This document shows positions 25,032 to 34,221 of a stretch of 64,000 nt of DNA, piece after piece. The DNA is from Bacillota bacterium (lineage in GTDB: Bacteria > Bacillota > Clostridia > Peptostreptococcales > Anaerovoracaceae): assembly GCA_017459895.1 (NCBI GenBank), contig JAFUCA010000025.1:19404-83403 (forward strand), read 5' to 3'. Numbering within the stretch: the first letter of the stretch is position 1; every line of letters begins with the position of its first letter. The notes below the pieces were generated by a model that worked only from the letters and a program-made list of their open reading frames with translations, made no database searches and was not told the DNA's origin. The position numbers and the translations under genes were made by a program.

Positions 25032-25537
25032 AAGAACAATCCTATCGCGCGATGGTGGACGCGATCCGATCCGTCCCCCTGATGAAACAATATATCATAT
25101 GGTTCAACCGCATCGTGACCGGGGCGGTCTATCTGCTGTATCCGGCATTGCTGGCGCTGCTTGCGGTCACGAAAAATGACGGGCTTGTGCCCGCCATCGT
25201 GATTCCTGCTATCTCGTTTATCCTGCTCAGCATCGTCCGGGACCGGATCAACCGGCCCCGTCCCTATGAGGTTTTTGACCTTGAGCCGATCATCGATAAG
25301 AAGACCCGCGGCCATTCCTTCCCCAGCCGGCACATCTTCTGCATGTTTCTCATCGCCATGACCGTGTTTTATTTCTATCCGCTGGCCGGCGTGCTCATCG
25401 GTCTGGTGGGAGCCGCGCTGGCGGTCAACCGGGTCATGGGCGGCGTCCATTTCATCCGGGATGTGGCCGCCGGCGCCCTGTGCGGCGTGGTCTGCGGCAT
25501 CATCGGCTTCTACGTGATCCTGCCGCTGCTGGCTTAG
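25028..25537 (+). CDS. PAP2-family membrane phosphatase
   Basis: A 169-residue integral membrane protein with about five helices and the three acid-phosphatase motifs: RDRINRPRP, SFPSRH and GGVHFIRDVAAG. It should remove phosphate from a lipid phosphate such as phosphatidate or undecaprenyl pyrophosphate at the membrane surface. It is translationally coupled to the dehydrogenase upstream. Convergent with the Fe-S protein gene, with only 21 bp between stops. Confidence 0.87.
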   Translation: MKEQSYRAMVDAIRSVPLMKQYIIWFNRIVTGAVYLLYPALLALLAVTKNDGLVPAIVIPAISFILLSIVRDRINRPRPYEVFDLEPIIDKKTRGHSFPSRHIFCMFLIAMTVFYFYPLAGVLIGLVGAALAVNRVMGGVHFIRDVAAGALCGVVCGIIGFYVILPLLA

Positions 25538-25558
25538 GAAAGCCCCGCCAGCCTTTGC

Positions 25559-26338
25559 TTACCGGAAACCGAAGCACCGGCCGCACATCTGCGGACACGG
25601 ATCCGCCTTGTTGATGGTCTCGCAGTAGGCCTGGCACTTCCCACGGTCGATGCCGTCTTCCGCGATGGCTCCGCCGGGACAGGCCGCGATCATCTCCTGG
25701 CTGCAGTGAACATCCCGGGCGCCGGCATAGCAGCAGGCGGTCATCACCTTCTGAAACTCCGCGTCGAGAACCGCCCCATCCACCGTTTCCGGCTTCTTCA
25801 CGTAAACACCGTCGGTCATCATCGTGCCGACCCGTCCGCCGTATCCGTATTCTGTGATCAGGCTGCCCGCCGGGCCGAAGGTGCCGATGCCCGCCAGGTA
25901 ACCGGCGATATTGTTGTTCCAGCCATATCTGTGCTTCTCGTGATCCCAGTCCATCATGGTGCTGCTTCTCGAATAGATCCGGCCCACCTTGGTCAGAATC
26001 TCTACGATTGCCGCGTTGACCTTCATGGCCAGCCACCGGGACTCCTCAATGGCCTTCAGCCACGCCGGATTGGGCGTGCCGTCCGCTTCATTGAATCTCG
26101 GGATGTCCTCCGCGAAGGGAATGTAGTAAACGATCATTGTGTAGCCCGGCCGCCAGATGTTCTTCGGATGGTCATTCTCTCCCCGGGCGAAGAAGGTGTC
26201 GAACATCGGATGGATCGTGCTGATGTATCCGAAGGCCGGCTCCGCGAACTTCGTCTGCACATCCTCCTGCGCCTGGTATTCTGCAAAGGCTGACTTTACC
26301 CGTTTCTCGATTCTTCTCTTGATGATATCCAGATCCAT
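25559..26338 (-). CDS. Fe-S cluster protein, epoxyqueuosine reductase-like
   Basis: A 259-residue protein. The C-terminal part has Cys-rich motifs suitable for 4Fe-4S binding (CCYAGARDVHC, ACPGGAI, CQAYC, PCPQMCGRC). The first two thirds resemble the cobalamin-binding-like part of QueG-related reductases, including GIGTFGPAGSLITEYGYGGRVG. It is probably a ferredoxin-like reductase of a paralogous group rather than QueG itself. Start at 26338 is set by GGGAGG about ten bases upstream; the frame stays open further but without a ribosome site. Confidence 0.7.
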   Translation of the reverse strand: MDLDIIKRRIEKRVKSAFAEYQAQEDVQTKFAEPAFGYISTIHPMFDTFFARGENDHPKNIWRPGYTMIVYYIPFAEDIPRFNEADGTPNPAWLKAIEESRWLAMKVNAAIVEILTKVGRIYSRSSTMMDWDHEKHRYGWNNNIAGYLAGIGTFGPAGSLITEYGYGGRVGTMMTDGVYVKKPETVDGAVLDAEFQKVMTACCYAGARDVHCSQEMIAACPGGAIAEDGIDRGKCQAYCETINKADPCPQMCGRCFGFR

Positions 26339-26402
26339 TTCTTGGAACCTCCCTGTTTTCTGTGTCTGCCCAATTATAGCACACTTTGTTTCTTTAAAAA
26401 AA

Positions 26403-26462
26403 CATGAATATTTGTCGAAACGGGGTTGAATATTATTCATATTGTTGTATAATCATTCATGT
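26403..26462 (+). promoter_or_regulatory. argG promoter with ArgR-like boxes
   Basis: TTGAAT at 26426-26431, 16-bp spacer, TATAAT at 26448-26453. Three elements resembling ARG-box halves flank or overlap it: CATGAATA at 26403, the palindrome TGAATATTATTCA at 26427-26439 covering the -35 box, and ATTCATG at 26456-26462 near the start point. This suggests arginine repression by an ArgR/AhrC-type protein; the boxes are inferred from the known consensus. Confidence 0.55.
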
Positions 26463-26508
26463 GCCGTTTATTAGTGCGGTATTTTAAGTGCTTTAGGAGG
26501 AGAAAACA

Positions 26509-27783
26509 ATGGCAAAAGAAAAGGTAGTACTGGCGTATTCCGGCGGACTGGACACGTCCGTCATCATGAAGTGGTTGACCGAGAAGTATGACTATGACGT
26601 CATCGCGGTCTGCTGCAACGCGGGACAGAAGGAAGACTTCGACGCGATCGAAAAGAAGGCGATGGCCACCGGCGCCATCAAGGCGATCACCATCGACCTG
26701 AGAGAAGAATTCATCACCGATTACATCTGGCCGACCCTGAAGGCGGATGCCATCTACGAAGGCGTCTACATGCTGGGCACTTCCATGGCCCGTCCGCTGA
26801 TGGCGAAGAAGCTGGTGGAGATCTGCGAGCAGGAAGGCGCTTACACCGTCGTTCACGGCTGCACCGGCAAGGGCAACGACCAGGTTCGTTTCGAGGCTTC
26901 CATCAACGCGCTGAATCCGGCGATCACCGTATTCGCGCCGTGGCGTTCCCCGGAATGGGATTTCTCGTCCAGAGAAGAGATGATCGAATATGCGCAGTCC
27001 AGAGGCATTCCTATCAGTCAGTCCAACGCGAAGATCTACAGCCGTGACGAGAACGTCTGGCACATCAGCCACGAGGGCGGCGAGCTGGAGAATCCGTGGA
27101 ACGAGCATCTGAAATCCATCCACGTGCTGAGTGTGGCGCCGGAGGATGCTCCCGATGAGCCGACCTATGTGGACATCGATTTCGAGCAGGGCGTTCCTGT
27201 CGCCATCGACGGCGAGAAACTGCCGCCCATCGAGCTGCTGGCGAAGGTCAATGAGCTGGGCAGCAAAAACGGCATCGGAACCGTAGACATCATCGAGAAC
27301 CGTCTCGTGGGCATGAAGTCCCGTGGCGTCTATGAGACCCCGGGAGGCACCATCCTGTTCGCGGCCCACCAGGGACTGGAGCAGCTGATCCTCGACCGGG
27401 ACACCACCCAGTACCGGATGATCGTCGCGCAGAAATTCTCCCAGCTGGTCTACGACGGCCTTTGGTTCACCCCGCTGAGGGAGGCGATCAGCGCCTTTGT
27501 CGATAAGACGCAGGAGCAGGTCACCGGCACGGTCCGGATGAAGCTCTACAAGGGCTGCGCTTATGTGGCTGCGCGGAAATCCCCGTACTCCCTCTACAAC
27601 GAAGAGTTCGCCACCTTCAGTAAGGACGATGTCTACAACCAGTCCGACGCGGAAGGCTTCATCAACCTGTTCTCGCTGCCGCTCAAGATCCGTGCGATCC
27701 AGAAGCTGACCGTCGAAGGCGGAGCCCCGGAGCACGAGAGTCTGGAGTGGAAGGTCCTCAAGGGCAGTGACTTCATCGAGTAA
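26509..27783 (+). CDS. argG: Argininosuccinate synthase
   Basis: A 424-residue enzyme that joins citrulline and aspartate with ATP to form argininosuccinate. The N-terminal PP-loop AYSGGLDTS is intact, as are the EGVYMLGTSMARP, HGCTGKGNDQVRFE and SNAKIYSRDENVWHISHEGG segments typical of the enzyme. AGGAGG lies before the ATG. It forms an operon with argH, 14 bp downstream, and is probably repressed by arginine through the boxes upstream. Confidence 0.97.
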   Translation: MAKEKVVLAYSGGLDTSVIMKWLTEKYDYDVIAVCCNAGQKEDFDAIEKKAMATGAIKAITIDLREEFITDYIWPTLKADAIYEGVYMLGTSMARPLMAKKLVEICEQEGAYTVVHGCTGKGNDQVRFEASINALNPAITVFAPWRSPEWDFSSREEMIEYAQSRGIPISQSNAKIYSRDENVWHISHEGGELENPWNEHLKSIHVLSVAPEDAPDEPTYVDIDFEQGVPVAIDGEKLPPIELLAKVNELGSKNGIGTVDIIENRLVGMKSRGVYETPGGTILFAAHQGLEQLILDRDTTQYRMIVAQKFSQLVYDGLWFTPLREAISAFVDKTQEQVTGTVRMKLYKGCAYVAARKSPYSLYNEEFATFSKDDVYNQSDAEGFINLFSLPLKIRAIQKLTVEGGAPEHESLEWKVLKGSDFIE

Positions 27784-27797
27784 CCGGAGGTGCCGCC

Positions 27798-29165
27798 GTG
27801 AAATTATGGAAAGGAAGGTTCGCCAAGGCGTCTGCCTCATCGGCGGATGAGTTTAACGCGTCCATTGGCTTCGACCAGAGACTGTACAGGGAAGACATCA
27901 CCGGCAGCATCGCCCACGCGAAAATGCTGGGCAAACAGGGGATCCTGACCCCGGAGGAATCACAGCAGATCGTCCAGGCTTTGCAGGAGATCCTGGCGGA
28001 CATCGAAGCGGGAAAGATCGAATTTACCGTGGAGTCCGAAGACATCCATATGAACATCGAAACAGTCCTGACGGAACGGATCGGCCAGACCGGCAAGAAG
28101 CTGCACACCGCCCGGAGCCGCAACGACCAGGTGGCCGTGGATTTCCGGCTCTATCTGAAGAAGGAGAGCGCCGCGGTGGACGAGCTTCTGTCGCAGCTGC
28201 TGGATACGCTCCTGGCGCTGGCGAAGGAGCATCAGGAGACGATCATGCCGGGCTACACCCACCTGCAGCGGGCCCAGCCCGTCACCCTGGCCTATCATCT
28301 GCTGGCCTACTATCAGATGTTCGCCCGGGATAAGGAGCGGTTCTGCGACTGCCTCACCCGCATCGACCGTCTGCCCCTGGGCAGCGGGGCCCTGGCGGGA
28401 ACCACCTATAACACCGACCGGGATTTCCTGGCATCCGAGCTGGGATTTGCCTCCGTGCTCCCCAACGGGATGGATGCGGTCGCGGACCGGGACTTCGCTT
28501 TGGAGTTTCTGAACTGCTGCTCCATCACCATGATGCACCTGTCCCGGTTCTGCGAGGAGCTGATCCTGTGGAGCAGTGTGGAATTCAGCTTCATCGAGAT
28601 CGATGACGCCTACTCCACCGGCAGCAGCATCATGCCCCAGAAGAAGAATCCGGACATGGCGGAGCTGATCCGCGGCAAGTCCGGCCGGGTCTACGGGGAT
28701 CTGATGGCGCTGCTGACCATCTGCAAGGGTCTGCCCCTGGCCTACAATAAGGATCTGCAGGAGGACAAGGAGCCGGTCTTCGATGCCGTGGACACCGTGA
28801 AGGCGTCTCTGGGCATCTTCACCGAGATGATCCGGACCATGAAGGTGCGGGAGCAGAAGATGGCGGAAGCCGCCAAATACGGCTACATGAATGCCACCGA
28901 CGCCGCCGACTACCTGGTCGCCAAGGGCATCCCCTTCCGGGACTGCCACGAGATCATCGGCCGGATGGTCCTCTACGCCATCGAAAACGGCAAGGCTCTG
29001 GATGAGCTGACCATAGAGGAATTCCACTCCTTCTCCGATGCCTTCGGCGAGGACATCTACGAGAAGATCGCCGTCCGAAGCTGCATCGAGGCGAAGAAGT
29101 CGGCGGGATCCACCTCCTTCGCCAGCGTTGCCCGGCAGATCGCTGACATTGAGGCCGGCAAATAG
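27798..29165 (+). CDS. argH: Argininosuccinate lyase
   Basis: A 455-residue enzyme cleaving argininosuccinate to arginine and fumarate. The fumarase-superfamily signature GSSIMPQKKNPD is present, with the TARSRNDQVA and GYTHLQRAQP segments. The start is GTG at 27798, with CGGAGG eight bases upstream. It is the last gene of the argGH unit and is followed by a bidirectional terminator. Confidence 0.97.
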   Translation: MKLWKGRFAKASASSADEFNASIGFDQRLYREDITGSIAHAKMLGKQGILTPEESQQIVQALQEILADIEAGKIEFTVESEDIHMNIETVLTERIGQTGKKLHTARSRNDQVAVDFRLYLKKESAAVDELLSQLLDTLLALAKEHQETIMPGYTHLQRAQPVTLAYHLLAYYQMFARDKERFCDCLTRIDRLPLGSGALAGTTYNTDRDFLASELGFASVLPNGMDAVADRDFALEFLNCCSITMMHLSRFCEELILWSSVEFSFIEIDDAYSTGSSIMPQKKNPDMAELIRGKSGRVYGDLMALLTICKGLPLAYNKDLQEDKEPVFDAVDTVKASLGIFTEMIRTMKVREQKMAEAAKYGYMNATDAADYLVAKGIPFRDCHEIIGRMVLYAIENGKALDELTIEEFHSFSDAFGEDIYEKIAVRSCIEAKKSAGSTSFASVARQIADIEAGK

Positions 29166-29235
29166 CCGGCCGGCGCAGAAGCGCAAGAGTATCGCATTCC
29201 TCGTCCGCAGATTTCTGCGGTAAGAAGCACTAAAG

Positions 29236-29277
29236 AAAAAGGGCTTGCAGCATTGATTGGTGCTGCGGCCCTTTTTC
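29236..29277. terminator. Bidirectional terminator between argH and pyrI
   Basis: AAAAAGGGC...GCAGC, an eight-base loop, then GCTGC...GCCCTTTTT: a GC-rich stem flanked by A on one side and T on the other, so it can stop transcription from both converging operons. A second small hairpin (CCGCAG/CTGCGG) precedes it near 29206-29221. Confidence 0.85.
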
Positions 29278-29330
29278 TGTGGCTTCGCCGGGTCCGGTGT
29301 TATATTTGATTTTACTATGAATGTGATTCT

Positions 29331-29747
29331 TTACTCTGCCTTGCTCTCGCAGTAGCGGCAGCGATAGACCTTGTTCTTCCGGTCGGTCAGGGTGAAGACC
29401 TGGGGCAGCTCCTGCTCGATGGTGGTGATGCAGCGGGGATTCTTGCACCGGATGATATCCACGACTTCCTCCGGCAGTTCCAGATGGGTCCGCTTGGCCA
29501 GCTCCCCTCCCTTGATGATATTGACCGTGATCCCCGGATCAACATAGCCCACCGCATCGATGTTCAGATCGATCAGCTTGTCGATCTTCAGGATGTCCTT
29601 GCGTCCCATTTTCTCGCTGGGGGCGTTCTGGATCAGCGCCACCTCGCACTCCAGCTTGTCCAGGTTCAATATATCATACAGCTTCATTCCGCTGCCGGCT
29701 TTGATGTGGTCCAGCACGATACCGTCTTCGATTTTTCCAATGATCAT
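29331..29747 (-). CDS. pyrI: Aspartate carbamoyltransferase regulatory chain
   Basis: A 138-residue protein matching PyrI: an N-terminal nucleotide-binding part (GIVLDHIKAGSGMKL) and a C-terminal zinc site with C-x4-C (CKNPRC) and C-x2-C (CRYC). It binds the catalytic chain and gives allosteric control by nucleotides. The gene lies 23 bp after pyrB and ends the operon. Confidence 0.96.
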   Translation of the reverse strand: MIIGKIEDGIVLDHIKAGSGMKLYDILNLDKLECEVALIQNAPSEKMGRKDILKIDKLIDLNIDAVGYVDPGITVNIIKGGELAKRTHLELPEEVVDIIRCKNPRCITTIEQELPQVFTLTDRKNKVYRCRYCESKAE

Positions 29748-29770
29748 ATTCTGTTCTCCTTTCCTGCTTC

Positions 29771-30691
29771 CTATGCTGCCGCCTCATCCAACAGTTTCAG
29801 AATGAGCGCCATCCGAATGTATTTGCCGTTGAGCACCTGCTCGAAGTATCTGGCTCTGGGATCGTCATCCACGGCGACCGAGATCTCGTTGACTCTCGGC
29901 AGCGGGTGGAGGATGGACAGATCAGCCTTTGCATTCTCCAGCTTGTCCGGGGTGAGAATGTAGCTGTCCTTGAGACGCAGATAGTCCTGCTCGTTAAAGA
30001 ACCGCTCTCTCTGGACCCGGGTCATGTAGAGGATGTCCAGCTCGGGCATGGCGCCTTCCAGATCGCCGGTCTCCACGAACTCCAGATTTTTCTTGATCAT
30101 GGTCTCGTATTTGAGGTATTCCGGGATCTTCAGTTCTTCCGGAGAGATCAGGATGAACTTGTTGTCCGGGTAGCGGGACATGGCATTGATCAGGGAATGG
30201 ACCGTCCGGCCGAACTTCAGGTCTCCGCAGAGCCCGATGGTCAGGCCGCTGAGCCGGTCTTTTTCCCGGCTGATGGTCAGCAGGTCCGTCAGGGTCTGAG
30301 TCGGATGGTTGTGGCCTCCGTCACCGGCGTTGATGACCGGAACCGTGGATCTGCGGATGCCCGCCACGGGAGCGCCTTCCTTCGGATGCCGCATGGCGAT
30401 GATGTCCGCATAGCAGCCGACGGTGCGGATCGTATCCGCCACGCTCTCACCCTTCGCCGCGGAGGAACTCTGGGCCTCCGAGAAACCCAGCACGTTTCCG
30501 CCCAGCTCATACATAGCTGCCTCAAAGCTCAGGCGAGTCCTCGTGGACGGCTCAAAGAACAGGGTAGCCAGCTTCTTGCCGGCGCACTTGTGGGCGTACT
30601 CCTGGGGCCGCTGGATGATGTCCTTCGCCACGGCGATCATCTCATCCAGCTCTTCGATACTCAGGTCCATAATGTCGATCAGATGTCTCAA
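29771..30691 (-). CDS. pyrB: Aspartate carbamoyltransferase catalytic chain
   Basis: About 306 residues; condenses carbamoyl phosphate with aspartate. Carbamoyl-phosphate site [13 protein letters not shown], the [14 protein letters not shown] segment and HPLPRVNEI are all present. The start is most likely TTG at 30691: GGAGG lies eight bases before it, and the protein then begins MRHLID as relatives do. The ATG at 30706 has no ribosome site and would place GGAGG inside the gene. It follows pyrE by 26 bp. Confidence 0.96.
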   Translation of the reverse strand: MRHLIDIMDLSIEELDEMIAVAKDIIQRPQEYAHKCAGKKLATLFFEPSTRTRLSFEAAMYELGGNVLGFSEAQSSSAAKGESVADTIRTVGCYADIIAMRHPKEGAPVAGIRRSTVPVINAGDGGHNHPTQTLTDLLTISREKDRLSGLTIGLCGDLKFGRTVHSLINAMSRYPDNKFILISPEELKIPEYLKYETMIKKNLEFVETGDLEGAMPELDILYMTRVQRERFFNEQDYLRLKDSYILTPDKLENAKADLSILHPLPRVNEISVAVDDDPRARYFEQVLNGKYIRMALILKLLDEAAA

Positions 30692-30717
30692 TTCAATTAC
30701 CTCCATTTATATGATTT

Positions 30718-31326
30718 TTACAAACTGTTTCTGAATTCCATCAGCTGAGCGATGTCGCCCGCGCTGATATATCCGTCTTCCGCCGCGGCCTTCGCCACCG
30801 TATCGAAATCCGTCAGGCTGTGGTATTCCAGCTTCGCCTGCGCAAAGGCTGTACGGCTCTTTTCCAGATTATATGAGAAGATGCAGATCACTCCCAGAAC
30901 CTCGGCCCCTGCCTCCTGCAAAGCCTGGGCGGCGCTGATCACGCTGCCGCCGGTGGAGATCAGATCCTCGATGACGACTGCCTTGCTGCCGGGCTCCACT
31001 CTGCCTTCGATGCGGTTTGCCCGGCCGTGATCCTTGGCCCCGGAGCGAACGTAGCCCATGGGAAGATCCATGGCATATCCTGCGATGGCTGCGTGAGGGA
31101 TCCCTGCCGTTGCCGTTCCGAACAGCGCCTGTGCCTCGGGGTACGTTTCCCGGATCAGCTCGATCAGCCCCTCCTCGATCACCCGTCTTGCCTGCGGGTC
31201 CGTCAGCACCAGCCGGTTGTCCGTGTAGACCGGGCTCTTGATCCCGCTGGCCCAGGTAAAGGGCTCCTCCGGGCGGAAGAACACCGCGCCGGTCTGCAAT
31301 AATGCTCTGGCTGCTTTTGTCTTCAT
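30718..31326 (-). CDS. pyrE: Orotate phosphoribosyltransferase
   Basis: About 202 residues. The PRPP-binding loop VVIEDLISTGGS and the flexible-loop region (GAKDHGRANRIEG) are visible. It makes OMP from orotate and PRPP. The start at 31326 overlaps the pyrF stop (ATGA), with AAAGGAG eight bases upstream; a longer frame upstream lacks this support. Confidence 0.96.
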   Translation of the reverse strand: MKTKAARALLQTGAVFFRPEEPFTWASGIKSPVYTDNRLVLTDPQARRVIEEGLIELIRETYPEAQALFGTATAGIPHAAIAGYAMDLPMGYVRSGAKDHGRANRIEGRVEPGSKAVVIEDLISTGGSVISAAQALQEAGAEVLGVICIFSYNLEKSRTAFAQAKLEYHSLTDFDTVAKAAAEDGYISAGDIAQLMEFRNSL

Positions 31327-32066
31327 TCGATAAACTCCTTTCTGCACTGCTCGTACGCTGCAACCGGATCCTCAGCCGCTGTGATGCTCCGTCCGACGAC
31401 GATGTAATCGGAGCCCAGCTCCTTCGCCTTCGCCGGCGTCGTGACCCGGCTCTGATCGCCGGCCGCATCCCCCGCCAGGCGGACCCCCGGGGTTACGGTC
31501 AGAAAGCCGCTGCCCATCCGCTGGTGCACCGCGGGCGCCTCCAGGGGGGAGCATACCACCCCGTCCAGACCGGCTTCCTTGGCGTGCTCCGCGTAGGAGG
31601 CGACCACCTGCTCCATGGGCTGCGTGATCAGAATGTCCTGCTCCAACTGCTCCTGCGAGGTGGAGGTAAGCTGGGTCACCGCGATCAGAAGGGGGCGATT
31701 CCCTGCAGCGGACATCGTACCGCATGCACCGGGATCTGCCCCGTTGCGGCTGCTTCCTTCCGTCAGTCCCCGCAGGGCGGCTTCCATCATCTTCACCGTT
31801 CCGGCGGCGTGGACATTGCACATATCCACTTCCAGTCCGGAGAGCACTCGCATGGCTTTCTCCACGGTATTGGGAATGTCGTGGAGCTTCAGATCCAGAA
31901 ACACCTTGTGTCCCCGCCGCTTCAGTTCCCGCACGATCTGCGGTCCCTCCGCATAGAACAGCTCCATGCCGATCTTCACATAAGGCCGGCTCTCAAACCG
32001 ATCCAGAAATGCATATACTTCTTCCGCGCTGCTGAAATCGCAGGCGACGATCACATCTTTTCCCAT
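31323..32066 (-). CDS. pyrF: Orotidine 5'-phosphate decarboxylase
   Basis: A 247-residue enzyme that converts OMP to UMP. The catalytic D-x-K-x-x-D array is present in FLDLKLHDIPNTV, along with VTPGVRL and DYIVVGRSIT. It opens the second half of the pyr set after a 371-bp gap downstream of pyrD; AAGGAGAAGGAT-like sequence precedes the ATG. It may use its own promoter in the gap or read-through from pyrD. Confidence 0.96.
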   Translation of the reverse strand: MGKDVIVACDFSSAEEVYAFLDRFESRPYVKIGMELFYAEGPQIVRELKRRGHKVFLDLKLHDIPNTVEKAMRVLSGLEVDMCNVHAAGTVKMMEAALRGLTEGSSRNGADPGACGTMSAAGNRPLLIAVTQLTSTSQEQLEQDILITQPMEQVVASYAEHAKEAGLDGVVCSPLEAPAVHQRMGSGFLTVTPGVRLAGDAAGDQSRVTTPAKAKELGSDYIVVGRSITAAEDPVAAYEQCRKEFIE

Positions 32067-32437
32067 ATCCTTCTCCTATTCGTTATCTCGCTTTGATCCT
32101 TCCCGTTCTTCGCGTCCAAAATGTCCTCGTCTTTATCCGTTTTCGGGACGTCTGTCTCGAAAAATCAGTATTTCCACTGTATTTTGTGTCGGGTAGGATC
32201 GTTCTGGTCCAAAACGATCCAATGATTCTCTGATTTTGTGCCCAAAGGCTGGTTCCCTGGCCCGAATGAACCTGTTTTGACACAAATGATTCTTATATTT
32301 CTTCGTTTTTGATCCGTTCACCTCAAAACTGACTGTTTTTGAAACAATATCGGGACACGACGGGATCACTCTGCTCCGGTTCATCCAGCCATGTATTTTC
32401 TTCCTCAACTGATCATACCGCTCCCCAAGGCCTGCCG
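32067..32437. other. 371-bp intergenic gap between pyrD and pyrF with short inverted words
   Basis: No credible gene. Short T-rich words recur in both orientations: ATTTTGTGTC near 32181 against TTGACACAAAT near 32276, and GATCGTT...AACGATC (32197-32218) forming a 7-bp stem. A CCCAAAGGCTGG copy of the dispersed motif lies at 32241. The gap interrupts an otherwise coupled pyr operon, so it could hold an attenuator or an inserted repeat. Confidence 0.5.
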
Positions 32438-33388
32438 TCAGAGGAGTTCCCGCAGGCTCCGGATCCCGTACCGCTCCATGGCCGCTGGCAGGGCCTCGAT
32501 GATATCCCGGCAGGCGGCCGGGTTGACCAGGTTTTCCGATCCCACCTGAACCGCGCAGGCGCCAGCCATCATCATCTCCAGCACATCCCTCGCGGTGCGG
32601 ACACCGCCGCAGCCGATGACAGGGATCTTCACCGCCCGGCTCACCTGATAGACGCAGCGCAGCGCCACCGGGAGCACCGCCGGTCCGGAAAATCCGCCCA
32701 TGGTATTCGCCAGCACAGGCCTGCGGCTCTTCAGGTCGATCCGCATTCCCAGCAGAGTATTGATGGCGGTAAGCCCATCCGCCCCTGCCGCTTCACAAGC
32801 CCGGGCGATCTCGGTGATGTCGGTCACGTTCGGCGACAGCTTGGCGATCACCGGCTTGTCCGTAACACGGCGGACAGCGCGGATCACCTCCGCCGCAGCC
32901 TTTGGATCCGTCCCGAAGGCCATCCCTCCGTTCTTCACGTTCGGACAGGAGATGTTGACCTCCAGCCATCCCACCTGATCACTGGGCTCCAGCTTCTCCG
33001 CCACCAGCGCGTACTCCTCCGGGCTTCCGCCGCAGACATTGGCCATGACCTTCTTATGAAATACCTTCGCCAGCGCCGGCAGCTCCTCGCGGACCACCGC
33101 GTCCACTCCGGGATTCTGCAGTCCTACGCTGTTGAGCATTCCCTCGGTGCATTCGGCGATTCTCGGAGTCTCATTGCCGAACCTCGGCTCCGGCGTCGTC
33201 CCCTTAAAGGAGAAGGTTCCCAGCAGATTGATATCGTAGACCTCTGCGAACTCCCGGCCGTAACCGAAGGTGCCGCTGGCCGCCATGACCGGATTGTCCA
33301 GTTCGATCCCGCAAAGGCTGGTTCGAAGGCCTTCGAAGGAACCCGGGGCAGCCGCCCGCTCCGGATGTTCTGTTTGTTTCTTTACCAT
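32438..33388 (-). CDS. pyrD: Dihydroorotate dehydrogenase, catalytic subunit (class 1B)
   Basis: A 316-residue FMN enzyme. Typical segments are GIELDNPVMAASGTFGYG, NSVGLQNPG, VNISCPNVKNGG, the Lys in VIAKLSPNVTDI, and GCGGVRTARD near the C-terminus. It oxidises dihydroorotate and passes electrons to PyrK and NAD. The gene start overlaps the last codons of pyrK. Confidence 0.96.
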   Translation of the reverse strand: MVKKQTEHPERAAAPGSFEGLRTSLCGIELDNPVMAASGTFGYGREFAEVYDINLLGTFSFKGTTPEPRFGNETPRIAECTEGMLNSVGLQNPGVDAVVREELPALAKVFHKKVMANVCGGSPEEYALVAEKLEPSDQVGWLEVNISCPNVKNGGMAFGTDPKAAAEVIRAVRRVTDKPVIAKLSPNVTDITEIARACEAAGADGLTAINTLLGMRIDLKSRRPVLANTMGGFSGPAVLPVALRCVYQVSRAVKIPVIGCGGVRTARDVLEMMMAGACAVQVGSENLVNPAACRDIIEALPAAMERYGIRSLRELL

Positions 33389-34221
33389 AGGATCTCTTCC
33401 CTTCTGAGCACCGGACCGTCCTTGCAGATCCGTTTATTCCCATACTTCGTCCTGCAGGAGCATCCCATGCAGGCGCCGAAGCCGCATCCCATCCGCTCTT
33501 CGAAGCTCAGCTGGCCCGGAATGCCCTCCGGCATAGCCTCACAGACCGCCCGCAGCATCGCCTCGGGGCCGCAGGCGAAGAAGCTGCTGCAATAAGCAGG
33601 TCCCTGCTCCTCCTGCAGCGCGCGCATCGCATCCGTGACAAAACCCTTTTGTCCCATGCTCCCGTCCTCGGTCACTGCGATCACCCGTGCTCCCATCCGC
33701 TCGAAGTGCTCCAGGTAAAACGCATCCTCTGCGCTGCGAAAGCCCAGGATCACCAGCGGACGGCCGGATCCGCCCCTCGCATCACCGCTGCCGTCCGTTC
33801 CTTCCCGGATCAGTCTGCGGCAAAGGCCTGCCATCGGAGGCACTCCGACGCCTCCGCCGATGAGCAGCGGCGCGCCGCCGGCAGAGCTCGCAGCTTCGGC
33901 CGCCGGCTCAAGATCATATCCGTTTCCCAGGGGCCAGAGCAGGTCCACCGGCTCTCCCGCAGACATCCGGCTCATGGCCTGGGTGCCGCCGCCCACGACT
34001 TTGTAAATGATCGTGATGCTCTGTCTCTCTTCATCCCAGTCGCAGATCGAGATCGGACGGCGAAGGTAATGCTCCGCCAGCTTCAGATTGAGGAACTGTC
34101 CCGGGCGGATCTTTCCCAGCGCCTGCCGCACCTCATGGGTGCGGGGCATCTGCAGAATCATCTCCCAGGTCCCGGCAGCGATCCGCTGATTGCCTGCTAT
34201 GGTCGCAATGTCATTTCTCAT
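33382..34221 (-). CDS. pyrK: Dihydroorotate dehydrogenase electron transfer subunit
   Basis: About 279 residues. An FAD-binding N-terminal half (RRPISICDWDEE), an NAD-binding middle (LLIGGGVGVPPMAGL), and a C-terminal [2Fe-2S] site with Cys in CGFGACMGCSC and RICKDGP. Start at 34221 (MRNDIATI) overlaps the pyrC stop as ATGA, with AAGG upstream, and is preferred over an upstream in-frame ATG. Confidence 0.95.
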   Translation of the reverse strand: MRNDIATIAGNQRIAAGTWEMILQMPRTHEVRQALGKIRPGQFLNLKLAEHYLRRPISICDWDEERQSITIIYKVVGGGTQAMSRMSAGEPVDLLWPLGNGYDLEPAAEAASSAGGAPLLIGGGVGVPPMAGLCRRLIREGTDGSGDARGGSGRPLVILGFRSAEDAFYLEHFERMGARVIAVTEDGSMGQKGFVTDAMRALQEEQGPAYCSSFFACGPEAMLRAVCEAMPEGIPGQLSFEERMGCGFGACMGCSCRTKYGNKRICKDGPVLRREEILW

